This document shows, piece by piece, positions 1 to 7,621 of a DNA stretch of 9,377 bases. The stretch is from assembly GCA_036822015.1 (NCBI GenBank), contig DAISIL010000085.1, positions 1-9,377 on the forward strand. The letters run 5' to 3'. Every line of letters begins with the position of its first letter. Position 1 is the stretch's first letter. Below the pieces are notes generated by a model. That model searched no databases, was not told where the DNA came from, and saw only the letters and a program-made list of their open reading frames with translations. The stretch is from DAISIL01 sp036822015. Lineage in GTDB: Bacteria; Bacteroidota; Bacteroidia; Cytophagales; Bernardetiaceae. Made by a program: the position numbers and the translations under genes.

Positions 1-158
1 ACATCGGAAATTGTCATCAATACACAACACGCTCAGGTATATGAAGATCAGTACCCAAGTTGTCAAAGATCGGAAATTGTCATCAATACACAACCAGCCG
101 CCATACGAAAGAATCCGAGTAGGTTGTCAAAGATCGGAAATTGTCATCAATACATAAT
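1..158. CRISPR. Terminal part of a CRISPR array: three 36-bp repeats, two spacers, array continues left of the window
   Basis: Three copies of one repeat are visible. A left-truncated copy lies at 1-28, a full 36-bp copy at 59-94 and a third at 123-158. The full repeat starts GTTGTCAAAG and ends ATACACAAC, so its five terminal bases on each side (GTTGT/ACAAC) are complementary. The spacers at 29-58 (30 bp) and 95-122 (28 bp) are unrelated to each other. The third copy has C-to-T changes at repeat positions 33 and 36, which destroy the terminal ACAAC. This is typical of the leader-distal last repeat, so leader and cas genes are expected to the left. The first visible copy differs at repeat position 10 (G to C). 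A 36-bp repeat with GTTG/CAAC ends and about 30-bp spacers is common in type II-C and type VI-B loci of Bacteroidota. Without cas genes or a tracrRNA the type stays open. Confidence 0.93.
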
Positions 159-169
159 TTTCAATAATT

Positions 170-1706
170 TCAATTAGATAGCTGCTGATTTATTTCTCGT
201 ATGATTTCATCTAGTGCGTTGGCTTCCTTCAAAATCTGTCCGGCCATCTCTTTTTTCTCTGTTTCGTTGAGGGCATTCGGTGTAGCAAAAAGTAAAGCCA
301 GCCCCTGGATGCGTGCCAGTGGGCCGCGTACCTTATGTGCGTTCATGTAGGCGTAGTCTTGCAGCTGACCAACGCGCTCGGTAACCTGCTGTTCAAGGGT
401 TTGGTTCAGGTGTGTGATCGCTTGCTCACGTATGCGAATGAGGTGATAGCTGCGATAAAGAATGAGGAGAACGACCAACAAAATGACCGAACCAATGGCA
501 GTCATATACTGTATTTGTCTTTGACGGCTTAGTTCGATCTTAAACGTACTCTCTAGCTTTTGTTGTTGGAGTTCTTGCTGTAACTTGAGAGAAGTGAGTG
601 CTGCTTTTTGTTCAATTTTTGCAATGGTTTGACTTTTTTGTTGATTGAAGGCGCGCTCCTTAGCTTTCGTGTACTGCAACAGATACTTATAAGCCCGCAC
701 GTGGTAACCCAAAGCCTGTGCAGACCGATGCAGTATGTCCAGAATACCAACGAGCTGGGCCGGATCGTCGATACGCTCGGCTATTTCTAAGGCCTCCTTT
801 CCATCTTCGAGGGCCTGGCGATAATTCGCGTATTTGTGTGCCAGAAGAGCTAGCCCGTACAGTGCCTCCAATCGAAGGGGATCGTTGTTGATCTTATCGG
901 CCAGGTTAAGCGCTTGTTCATAAGACCAACGCGCCGAGTCCGCCTGTCCTTGACTGGCATATAACCCTCCCAAATTGACATACGCAAGGCTCAAACCCCA
1001 CCAATCCTCTTTTACTTTGTTCAGTTGGATCGCACGCTTACTACAAGGCATAGGCCGCCGCAGTATCTCCCATTTGGTAGGACACTTTTCCTACGTTGAG
1101 GTACGCCTTAGAACGAGAAGGATGTTGCAGCGAATCCCAAACGTGCATTGCTTGAGAAGAATAATGGTATGCGTTTTCTAGCTCGGCTTGTCTTTCATAA
1201 ATCAATCCTATATTATTCATCACGGTTGCATAGCGGAGGCGGTTGTCGCTTCCCCAAAGGCTCAAGGCTTGGTGATAATGCCAAAGTGCCGAATCTTCTC
1301 GGGACTGGCGTTCCAGCGCGAGTGCTAAGTTGTTGTGGGCACCAGCGATACGTTCCGTGTTTTGTTACTTATGTGCCAGGCGCAGCATTTCCCGCCAATG
1401 TTCCTCGGCAAGCGTATATTTTCCATCCTGATACGCCAAGGCTCCTTTGATGTTGTGGGCTTTACGCTTTCCGGTAGTGTAGGGGATGCCCTCGACCAGT
1501 TGTGCCAAAGTCTCGGCATAATACGCTGCACTATCTGGATGGGTAAAAATAAAAGCCATACTCAAACTGTACAACAAATCAGCCCGGACGGTATCTACCT
1601 GAGCCTGCCGAAGTTGTAAACGGAGGCTGTCGATGGGAGTAGCAGTGGTTACCTCGATCGTCAAATAAAAGACAAAGACCAAGAGGATAGATCGCCAATG
1701 TGTCAA
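170..1706 (-). pseudogene. Broken TPR-transmembrane-DHp sensor protein (histidine-kinase-like, no ATPase domain)
   Basis: The reading frame encodes about 511 residues once repaired. It has a signal peptide (hydrophobic SILLVFVFYLTI), about six TPR repeats, a long coiled coil, one membrane helix (around QYMTAIGSVILLVVLLILY), a second short coiled coil and a DHp helix pair with an H-box (YMNAHKVRGPLARIQGL). It ends in ALDEIIREINQQLSN and then a stop, with no HATPase domain. Two lesions are seen. A TAA stop at 1367-1365 sits in frame between LAHK and QNTERIAG, a region that otherwise continues as TPR; a C-to-T change in a CAA codon would explain it. An extra T at 1043 (minus strand) shifts the frame, and removing it restores YALSKRAIQLNK across a TPR. 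I chose TTG at 1706 as start because it gives a clean signal peptide. The ATGs at 1720 and 1729 are in another frame and would need one more T in the T-run at 1708-1705, so a third lesion is possible. Such proteins normally relay signals across the inner membrane. Confidence 0.88.
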
Positions 1707-1792
1707 AATAAAGCAAGCATGATTTCCATTAAAAGATACGCAACTTAAGTTTTTTTTGTTTGAAAAAAAATGAAAGCTACGTGAATGGAACG

Positions 1793-1823
1793 CAAAGCTA
1801 ACATTTGACCAAAAAAACAATCG
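1793..1823 (-). promoter_or_regulatory. Candidate Bacteroidota-type promoter for the TPR sensor pseudogene
   Basis: On the minus strand a perfect TAnnTTTG -7 box (TAGCTTTG, 1800-1793) is preceded by a TTG after a 17-base spacer. This fits the TTG-N17-23-TAnnTTTG form described for Flavobacterium. Transcription would begin around 1786, leaving a leader of about 80 nt before the TTG start at 1706. The promoter appears intact although the gene is broken, which suggests recent decay. Confidence 0.5.
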
Positions 1824-1848
1824 TTCGTCTAACTTTCAATCTTTAAAT

Positions 1849-1874
1849 CAGATAACTTTGTAATGCAAAGTAAA
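1849..1874 (+). promoter_or_regulatory. Palindromic 26-bp motif, copy 1, overlapping a -7 box upstream of the nucleoside transporter
   Basis: The core is an inverted repeat, ACTTTGTAATGCAAAGT (1855-1871), with 6-bp perfect arms. It is flanked by CAGATA on the left and AAA on the right. The left arm contains the perfect plus-strand -7 box TAACTTTG (1853-1860), so a protein bound to the palindrome would compete with RNA polymerase. I see no TTG at the right distance upstream, so the promoter may need an activator. Transcription from here would give a leader of about 65 nt before the ATG at 1932. Two almost identical copies lie at 7839-7864 and 7960-7985. The binding protein is unknown. Confidence 0.55.
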
Positions 1875-1931
1875 TATTTCTTTTTTAAGGTTTCTCGAAG
1901 GACATATTTACATTTTTTCTATCTTGGCCCG

Positions 1932-3212
1932 ATGGATTATGTACGGGCTTTGATGGGGATGCTGGTTTTGCTGGGTATCGCCATTGCTTTTTCGAGAAGT
2001 CGTCGCGATATAGATTGGCGCGTGGTAGGTATTGGCTTGAGCTTGCAGCTAAGTTTTGCTTTACTGTTGATGCACGTTCCACCGGTTACGCGGGGTTTTC
2101 GCGGTCTGAGCGAAGGCTTTGTTACGTTCATCAACTTCACGATGGCTGGGGCTGGCTTCTTGTTTGGCCCTCTGATTGAGGTAGAAAACTTTGGTGTGAT
2201 TGTAGCGTTTCGGGTCTTGCCTACGATTGTTTTTGTTTCTACGGTGTCGGCGGCTTTGTACTATTTGGGGATTTTACAAAAGATCGTCTATGTGCTGGCC
2301 TGGGTGATGGCTCGGACGATGCGCCTCTCGGGGGCGGAGAGCCTCTCAACGGCCGGCAATGTTTTGCTCGGACAGACAGAAGCACCGATTTTGGTGCGCC
2401 CTTTTGTCTCGAAGATGACCCAATCCGAGATCATGTGCCTCATGACGGGTGGCATGGCAACGATTGCGGGCAGTGTCCTGGGAGCTTATGTGTCCTTCCT
2501 GGGCAACAACGACCCCGAAGTAGAAGCTGCTTATGCCGCGCATCTCCTGACGGCCTCCTTGATGAATGCCCCGGCCAGTATCGTGATGGCAAAGATTTTA
2601 ATTCCTGAAACCAATCACGATCAAATCGACCGTGAACTCAAAGTGAGTAAAGAAAATATCGGCGTAAACCTACTGGATGCCCTCTCCACCGGAGCCGCCG
2701 AAGGCTTGCGCCTGGCCCTCAATGTGGGGGCAATGCTCCTGGCTTTTCTGGCCTTGATCGCGATGCTCAACCACCTGCTCGGCTGGTTGGGTACGCTCGG
2801 CGACCTCAACGCGCTGGTATCCCAATCTACCGACGGTAAGTTTGGGCAGCTTTCTTTGGAGTACCTGCTGGGGCAGATTTTTAGACCCATCGCCTATGCC
2901 ATCGGCATAGATTGGGAGGAGACACTCCTGGTGGGAAGTCTTTTGGGACAAAAAACCGCCCTCAACGAGTTTGTAGCTTACTCCAACCTAGCCGAGATCA
3001 AGTATCTGCTTTCAGATAAAGCCCTGCTTATCACAACATACGCCCTCTGCGGATTTTCTAACTTTTCTTCTATCGCTATCCAGATCGGAGGTATCGGCGC
3101 GATGGCCCCCAACCAACAAGCCAACTTATCCCGCCTGGGGATGCCCGCACTTCTGGCAGCTACCCTAGCCTGTCTGATGACAGCGACCATCGCAGGGGCT
3201 TTGCAAGGATAA
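1932..3212 (+). CDS. CNT-family concentrative nucleoside transporter (NupC-like)
   Basis: The 426-residue product is a polytopic inner-membrane protein that should import nucleosides with sodium or protons. The family hallmarks are all present and ordered: GQTEAP at 147-152, the MTGGMATIAGSVLGAYV helix at 171-187, NEFVAY at 345-350 and GFSNFSSIAIQIGG at 374-387. By comparison with the Vibrio cholerae CNT structure, Q148, T149, E150, E346, N377 and S380 line the nucleoside site and N143 lies near the ion site. Length is typical for bacterial CNTs. An upstream in-frame ATG at 1863 would add 23 residues, but it lies inside the palindromic motif found elsewhere without a gene, and the added segment is atypical; MDYVRAL at 1932 resembles the normal N terminus. 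There is no Shine-Dalgarno sequence. A hairpin follows directly, so it is probably monocistronic. Sequence alone does not separate purine from pyrimidine preference. Confidence 0.95.
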   Translation: MDYVRALMGMLVLLGIAIAFSRSRRDIDWRVVGIGLSLQLSFALLLMHVPPVTRGFRGLSEGFVTFINFTMAGAGFLFGPLIEVENFGVIVAFRVLPTIVFVSTVSAALYYLGILQKIVYVLAWVMARTMRLSGAESLSTAGNVLLGQTEAPILVRPFVSKMTQSEIMCLMTGGMATIAGSVLGAYVSFLGNNDPEVEAAYAAHLLTASLMNAPASIVMAKILIPETNHDQIDRELKVSKENIGVNLLDALSTGAAEGLRLALNVGAMLLAFLALIAMLNHLLGWLGTLGDLNALVSQSTDGKFGQLSLEYLLGQIFRPIAYAIGIDWEETLLVGSLLGQKTALNEFVAYSNLAEIKYLLSDKALLITTYALCGFSNFSSIAIQIGGIGAMAPNQQANLSRLGMPALLAATLACLMTATIAGALQG

Positions 3213-3214
3213 AA

Positions 3215-3247
3215 AAACACCTCGACCGCAAAACAGTCGAGGTGTTT
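3215..3247 (+). terminator. Hairpin terminator after the nucleoside transporter gene
   Basis: A perfect 12-bp stem (AAACACCTCGAC at 3215-3226 with GTCGAGGTGTTT at 3236-3247) surrounds a 9-base loop and starts three bases after the stop codon. The T tract on the 3' side is short (TTTGATG), so it may work partly as an mRNA-stabilising end. It separates the transporter from the downstream operon. Confidence 0.8.
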
Positions 3248-3383
3248 GATGTGGCTCAAACTTCTGAATGAATACCGAGTAAAATTATCCATTTTTTCAT
3301 TTGCAACCATACCTATCCCTTACAATGTTCTCAATGGTAGCTTTGGTGTTCTGAATGACATCCAACCCAACTCAACGATGCTT

Positions 3384-3410
3384 TTGGCTCCCATTTTTTT
3401 CTTATCTTGC
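3384..3410 (+). promoter_or_regulatory. Weak candidate promoter for the SpoIIE phosphatase operon
   Basis: TATCTTGC (3403-3410) resembles the TAnnTTTG -7 box with one mismatch in the TTTG part and one in spacing, and a TTG lies 16 bases upstream at 3384-3386. The leader to the GTG at 3443 would be about 25-30 nt. A perfect TAGCTTTG also occurs at 3338-3345 but has no TTG at a suitable distance. Which of the two is used cannot be decided by eye. Confidence 0.3.
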
Positions 3411-3442
3411 CCAAATAAACGCACACTTAATCCGATATTTCG

Positions 3443-5566
3443 GTGAACAAATACCTTTGGTATTTTTCTTTGTTGTTTCTCTTGCCTCTGTCCACATACG
3501 GGCAAAAAGAAATCCCTTCCCTCCCCTTGATGGAAGGATCGTCCGTTTTAGTGGAAGCAGAAACACGGTATCTGGACGCTTCTAATGCGCCTATGCAACT
3601 AAGCGAAGTATTACAGCAATTGGATCGCTTTTTGCCGCCCCCCGAAAAAGGTTATAATTTTGGATATAGTGCCACCGAAATATGGATAAATTTTGTTGTA
3701 GTCAATCAAAGCAATGATCCAAGATGGATTTTGCACTTTAACACAGCTTTTTTGCGTTGGGTGGATGTTTATATGCGCCCGGAGGGATCAACGCACTGGG
3801 AACACCTGACCCTGGGAAATGGCTACCCTTTTTCGAGCCGTCAGATCGACCACGTAACACCAGCCGAGGAGTTGTTTTTGCCTCTGGGAACAAAAATAGA
3901 GTTCCTGATTCGCTGCCGTACTGATAGTCCCATGATTATCCCGATGTATTTGCGTACCCCCTCCAACTTCAAAACCCATGTCCAGAACCATCACATCGCT
4001 TATGGTATTTACTTTGGGGTGATGCTGGTGATGATGCTCTTCAATGCCTTCGTTTTTTATGTGCTTCGAGAGCGCAGCTACATCTATTACATTGCCTCTA
4101 TCATGTCTATTCTCCTGACTGTTTTGGCGTTAAGTGGTTATGGTTTTAAGTATTTGTACGGAGATTACCCAATGCTCAACGGCTTGGTAGCCCGGGTGTC
4201 GGCCGGACTGACGGTCTTGTTTACGGCACTTTTTGCACAGGTCTTCTTGCGTACGCAGCATTTTGTGCCGCTGATGCACCGTGTCTTACAGGGCATGATT
4301 GTTTTGGTGTTGGTGGCCGAGGTGCTTGTCTTGACCGACATCTGGTCGCAGGCGACGGGTAAGCTCGTCTCTCTCCAAACAATCGTCCTGATTACGACGG
4401 GCGTATGGGCCTGGCGCAAAGGCAATCAGTATGCCCGCTTTTATGTCTTTGCCTGGACAATCTATATCATCGGTGGCTTGACCTATACCCTCCAGATTTC
4501 GGGGACGTTACCTGTCAATTTTTGGACAACGCATGGTGTAGAAATTGGTTCTGTTTTTGAAGTGGTACTTATTGCATTGGCTTTGAGCGATCAGTACCGC
4601 GTCATTCAGCGGGAGCGGGAGTCCGCCATCGGGAAGGCCCTCGAGGTAGAACGCAAATCCGCAGAGACCCTCGAGCGAAAAGTCCAGGAGCGAACCTATG
4701 CACTCAAAGAAGCCAACCAGGAACTCAACCAGCTCAACGAGGAATTGAATGCGGCCTTTGAAACAGTCAATATTCAAAAGGAGGACATCGAAAAAAAGAA
4801 CCAGTCCATCACATCTAGCATCCAATATGCCCAACGGATTCAGCGGGCGATGTTACCCGACATCGAAGAAATCAAGCGGACTTTTGTAGAAGCCTTTGTG
4901 TTCTTTCGCCCACGCGATGGGGTCAGCGGTGATTTTTATTTCTTTAAGCAAAAGGGAGATGATGTTTTTATAGCAGCCGTTGATTGCACCGGACACGGTG
5001 TGCCAGGTGCCTTTATGTCCATGATTGCCAACGACTTGCTTCATCAGAGCATCGACGAAGAAAATGCCGAACCCAGCCAAATCCTGATGCGTCTGCACCA
5101 GGGGGTCAGGAGAGCCTTGCGCCAGGAGACGACCCAAAACCAGGATGGCATGGCTATTTCTTTGTGCCGCATTCGCAAAAAAGAGGGGTATATGGAGTTT
5201 GCGGGATCGAAACAAGGGATATTGCTGATTCAGTCGGGCAACCCTGTATTTTTGAAGGGAAGTCGCTACGACATCGGAGGGTGGCAGCGCAACCAGGATA
5301 CCCGCAGCTACCAAACCCATCGCATCGAACTAGACCGCCCTACTACATTTTACCTGTACTCGGATGGTTTTCCCGATCAGATCGGTGGGATAAACAACAA
5401 AAAGTTGCTCTCCAAACCATTTCGGCACTTGCTTTACCAGCAATACAAAAAAACCATGGATGAGCAGGCTTCATTCTTACATCAGTTTTTGGTAGATTGG
5501 ATGGATAAAGAGGCACAACTGGATGATATTTTAGTGATAGGTATTCGTCTTTCACCCATTCAATAA
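3443..5566 (+). CDS. 7TMR-DISM membrane sensor fused to a SpoIIE/PP2C-type serine phosphatase
   Basis: The 707-residue protein senses an extracytoplasmic signal and dephosphorylates a cytoplasmic partner. In order: a signal peptide (1-20, ending STYG before QKE), a periplasmic 7TMR-DISMED2-like beta domain (about 30-170), seven membrane helices (about 185-385), a charged coiled coil (about 388-455) and a SpoIIE phosphatase domain (about 457-705). The linker SIQYAQRIQRAMLP (459-472) is common in Bacteroidota members of this family. PP2C metal ligands appear intact: D497 in GVSGDFY, D514 and G519 in DCTGHGVPGAF, D641 in YSDGFPDQ and D695 in LDDILVIG. The start is GTG; no ATG gives a signal peptide. 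The usual target would be a phosphorylated anti-sigma antagonist, but none is encoded nearby. It is the first gene of an operon with the acyltransferase, whose ATG lies 11 bases after this stop. The ligand is unknown. Confidence 0.94.
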   Translation: MNKYLWYFSLLFLLPLSTYGQKEIPSLPLMEGSSVLVEAETRYLDASNAPMQLSEVLQQLDRFLPPPEKGYNFGYSATEIWINFVVVNQSNDPRWILHFNTAFLRWVDVYMRPEGSTHWEHLTLGNGYPFSSRQIDHVTPAEELFLPLGTKIEFLIRCRTDSPMIIPMYLRTPSNFKTHVQNHHIAYGIYFGVMLVMMLFNAFVFYVLRERSYIYYIASIMSILLTVLALSGYGFKYLYGDYPMLNGLVARVSAGLTVLFTALFAQVFLRTQHFVPLMHRVLQGMIVLVLVAEVLVLTDIWSQATGKLVSLQTIVLITTGVWAWRKGNQYARFYVFAWTIYIIGGLTYTLQISGTLPVNFWTTHGVEIGSVFEVVLIALALSDQYRVIQRERESAIGKALEVERKSAETLERKVQERTYALKEANQELNQLNEELNAAFETVNIQKEDIEKKNQSITSSIQYAQRIQRAMLPDIEEIKRTFVEAFVFFRPRDGVSGDFYFFKQKGDDVFIAAVDCTGHGVPGAFMSMIANDLLHQSIDEENAEPSQILMRLHQGVRRALRQETTQNQDGMAISLCRIRKKEGYMEFAGSKQGILLIQSGNPVFLKGSRYDIGGWQRNQDTRSYQTHRIELDRPTTFYLYSDGFPDQIGGINNKKLLSKPFRHLLYQQYKKTMDEQASFLHQFLVDWMDKEAQLDDILVIGIRLSPIQ

Positions 5567-5577
5567 ACGTAGAAGGC

Positions 5578-6450
5578 ATGTTGGGTATATTATCGCTTTT
5601 GTCGCGTTTACCTTTTTGGTTTTGGTATGCTGTATCGGATGTGCTTGCATGGGTAGCCGGTGATTTGATTGCTTATCGCAAAAACGTCATTACCCAAAAT
5701 CTCCAACGCAGCTTTCCCGATAAGTCCCCCGAAGAACTGGCCCGCATCCGCCGAGCGTTTTACCGCAACCTCTCTGATGTGATCGTGGAAACCATCAAGG
5801 CAATACGGATGAGCGAGGCTGATTTTAGGGCGCGGGTTCATTATCCCAATCCCGAATTGGTAAACGATTTGATGAAAGATCACGATACGCTCCTGATAAT
5901 GACAGCGCATCAGTGCAACTGGGAATGGATGCTCCTTAGCGGAAAAATACAAGCTACGGTTCCCTTACACGGTGTTTATCAAGAGCTAAGCAATCCCTCA
6001 TCCGAAAAACTGATGCGCTACATCCGAGGTCGCTTCGGAGCCGATCCCGTTAAGCGCAGCGATTTGGGACGGCTGATCGTGAAGCAACGGCAAAGCAAGC
6101 GTATCTATGCTTTGGTAGCCGATCAAACGCCGCGTCCACGCGAAGATAAGGTTTGGCATACCTTTTTGAACCAACCAACGGCCTTCATCACAGGCGCCGA
6201 ACGCCTGGCAAAGATGATGCAAGCACCGGTTGTTTTTGCGGGAATGCAGCGGCTCAAGCGCGGACATTACCAAATCACCCTTACGGCATTGGCTTTGCCA
6301 CCCTATCAAAAAAAAGAAGATTTACAGCTTCTTGAAAACTTTGCTCAAATTACTGAAAAAACAATCGTAGAGCATCCATCAGATTGGCTCTGGTCGCACC
6401 GTCGTTGGAAACTAAAAGTTTCGGATGAAAATACTACTCCTAACACCTAG
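5578..6450 (+). CDS. LpxL/HtrB-family lipid A acyltransferase (lysophospholipid acyltransferase superfamily)
   Basis: The 290-residue protein should transfer a secondary acyl chain to lipid A at the cytoplasmic face of the inner membrane. It has a hydrophobic N-terminal anchor (about 5-32), the catalytic HX4E motif (AHQCNWEWM; H111 and E116), ALVADQTPRP at 178-187 with the conserved DQ, and the C-terminal signature DWLWSHRRWK at 269-278. Length fits the Bacteroidota members, which are slightly shorter than E. coli LpxL. The acyl chain and position cannot be predicted; a role with ornithine or other aminolipids is less likely but possible. The ATG is 11 bases downstream of the phosphatase stop, and the glycosyltransferase start lies inside its last codons (26-bp overlap), so translation of the three genes is probably coupled. 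Confidence 0.93.
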   Translation: MLGILSLLSRLPFWFWYAVSDVLAWVAGDLIAYRKNVITQNLQRSFPDKSPEELARIRRAFYRNLSDVIVETIKAIRMSEADFRARVHYPNPELVNDLMKDHDTLLIMTAHQCNWEWMLLSGKIQATVPLHGVYQELSNPSSEKLMRYIRGRFGADPVKRSDLGRLIVKQRQSKRIYALVADQTPRPREDKVWHTFLNQPTAFITGAERLAKMMQAPVVFAGMQRLKRGHYQITLTALALPPYQKKEDLQLLENFAQITEKTIVEHPSDWLWSHRRWKLKVSDENTTPNT

Positions 6451-7618
6451 CTACCCACCGGATATTGGTGCGTGTGCGCATCGGGTGCAGCGGCTGGCCG
6501 AAAGCCTATCTGCGGCGGGACACCGAGTGCGTGTCCTGACGGTGCTGCCCAGCTATCCTTCGGGTAAGTTTCGGGCGGAGGATCGCTGGAAGATTTGGGA
6601 GCGGAGGCAAGCGGGTGCGGTTTCGCTCTGGCGGGTGCGCTACTGGCCCTCGCGTTCGGGACGTTTGGGGGTGCGTTTGTGGAGTACGCTCACGATGAGT
6701 GCCGCTTTTTTGTTGGCTGCTGTGCGCTTGTGGAGCCTACGCCCTGATGTGGTATGGGTGCAAGTGCCGCCCTGGCCTCTGCCCTGGGTGGGCATTTTAT
6801 TGGCGCGTCTTTGGGGCGCCCGTCTGATTCTCAATCTCTCTGATTTGCACCCTCGGGCTTTGCTCGATATGGGAAAGTTACGGACAGGATATTTGTACAA
6901 AACCCTGATCTGGATCGAAAAGAAAGCGTATGCTACGGCAGATATACTCACCGGACAATCCGAAGAAATCCTGGATTATCTACGCGATCAAGTACCCAAT
7001 GTCTCATCGGTTCTTTATCGTAATGGTTTGGTAAGCAGTCAATTAGCTGATCCAAAGCAAAAAAAGCCCCAGATGCCGCTACGTTGGGTCTATGCCGGCA
7101 CGCTGGGAGAGGCACAGAATCTACTGGCTTTGATTGCTGGGCTGGACTGGACGAACATTGGACAAACCTTAGACATCTATGGAGATGGCCCGCAGCGAAG
7201 AGCCATTCAAGCCTTCATCCAAACCCACCAATTAGCCCCCTGGGTGCGTTGGCATAAACCCGTTTCTCAATTTCGCCTAACGAAAATACTAAGCACTTAT
7301 GACGCGGCTCTGGTTGTTCAGGGGCAGCACATTTTGGGTACTGTGCCTTCAAAAGTTTATGAAGCGATGGGAGCAGGACTACCCATATTGCTGCTTGGCG
7401 GCGGGGAGGCGGGCCGGATCGTAGAGGAGAGCGGATGTGGATGGGTCTGTCCACCCGGCGATTATGCGAGTCTTGTCCAGTTCATGCGTATCCTGGCAGC
7501 GTGTTCTGCCGAAGACTATCAACGCTATTCGGCTGCTGGTGTGTCTTTTGCGCGTGTGCATCTGATGCACACCCAGCAGTTTGAGCGGTTTTTGGCGGCT
7601 TTGGATAATTATTGTTGA
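6425..7618 (+). CDS. GT4-family glycosyltransferase, WbuB-like
   Basis: The 397-residue protein has the two-domain GT-B layout. The N-terminal half starts MKILLLTPSYPPDIGACAHRV, with the glycine-containing acceptor loop and the ARLILNLSDLHP motif (132-143) seen in WbuB-type enzymes. The C-terminal half has WVYAGTLGEAQNL (221-233), DIYGDGP (250-256) and the donor site GTVPSKVYEAMGAG (305-318). In the usual EX7E motif the first glutamate is replaced by G305 and only E313 remains, as is common in this subfamily. It should add a sugar from a nucleotide donor to a surface glycan or lipid; the sugar is not predictable. The start overlaps the acyltransferase by 26 bp. The first half is strikingly GC-rich (44 of 60 bases at 6601-6660) against the second (26 of 60 at 6961-7020). 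Its stop is three bases from the convergent lipoprotein stop. Confidence 0.92.
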   Translation: MKILLLTPSYPPDIGACAHRVQRLAESLSAAGHRVRVLTVLPSYPSGKFRAEDRWKIWERRQAGAVSLWRVRYWPSRSGRLGVRLWSTLTMSAAFLLAAVRLWSLRPDVVWVQVPPWPLPWVGILLARLWGARLILNLSDLHPRALLDMGKLRTGYLYKTLIWIEKKAYATADILTGQSEEILDYLRDQVPNVSSVLYRNGLVSSQLADPKQKKPQMPLRWVYAGTLGEAQNLLALIAGLDWTNIGQTLDIYGDGPQRRAIQAFIQTHQLAPWVRWHKPVSQFRLTKILSTYDAALVVQGQHILGTVPSKVYEAMGAGLPILLLGGGEAGRIVEESGCGWVCPPGDYASLVQFMRILAACSAEDYQRYSAAGVSFARVHLMHTQQFERFLAALDNYC

Positions 7619-7621
7619 GGC

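Noticed and set aside
46..55. Ten-base match between spacer 1 and the phosphatase gene (4589-4598), a possible self-targeting spacer
   Set aside because: The match does not extend beyond ten bases and is expected by chance in a window this size.
1920..1927. TATCTTGG as the -7 box of the nucleoside transporter
   Set aside because: It ends only four bases before the ATG, which would force a leaderless message, and it has mismatches; the TAACTTTG in motif copy 1 is a better candidate.
1863..1931. N-terminal extension of the nucleoside transporter from the ATG at 1863
   Set aside because: This ATG lies in the palindromic motif that also occurs twice elsewhere without a gene, and the family starts at the MDYVRAL position.
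4853..5320. Long minus-strand frame inside the phosphatase gene
   Set aside because: It is antisense to the SpoIIE domain, whose catalytic motifs are all intact on the plus strand.
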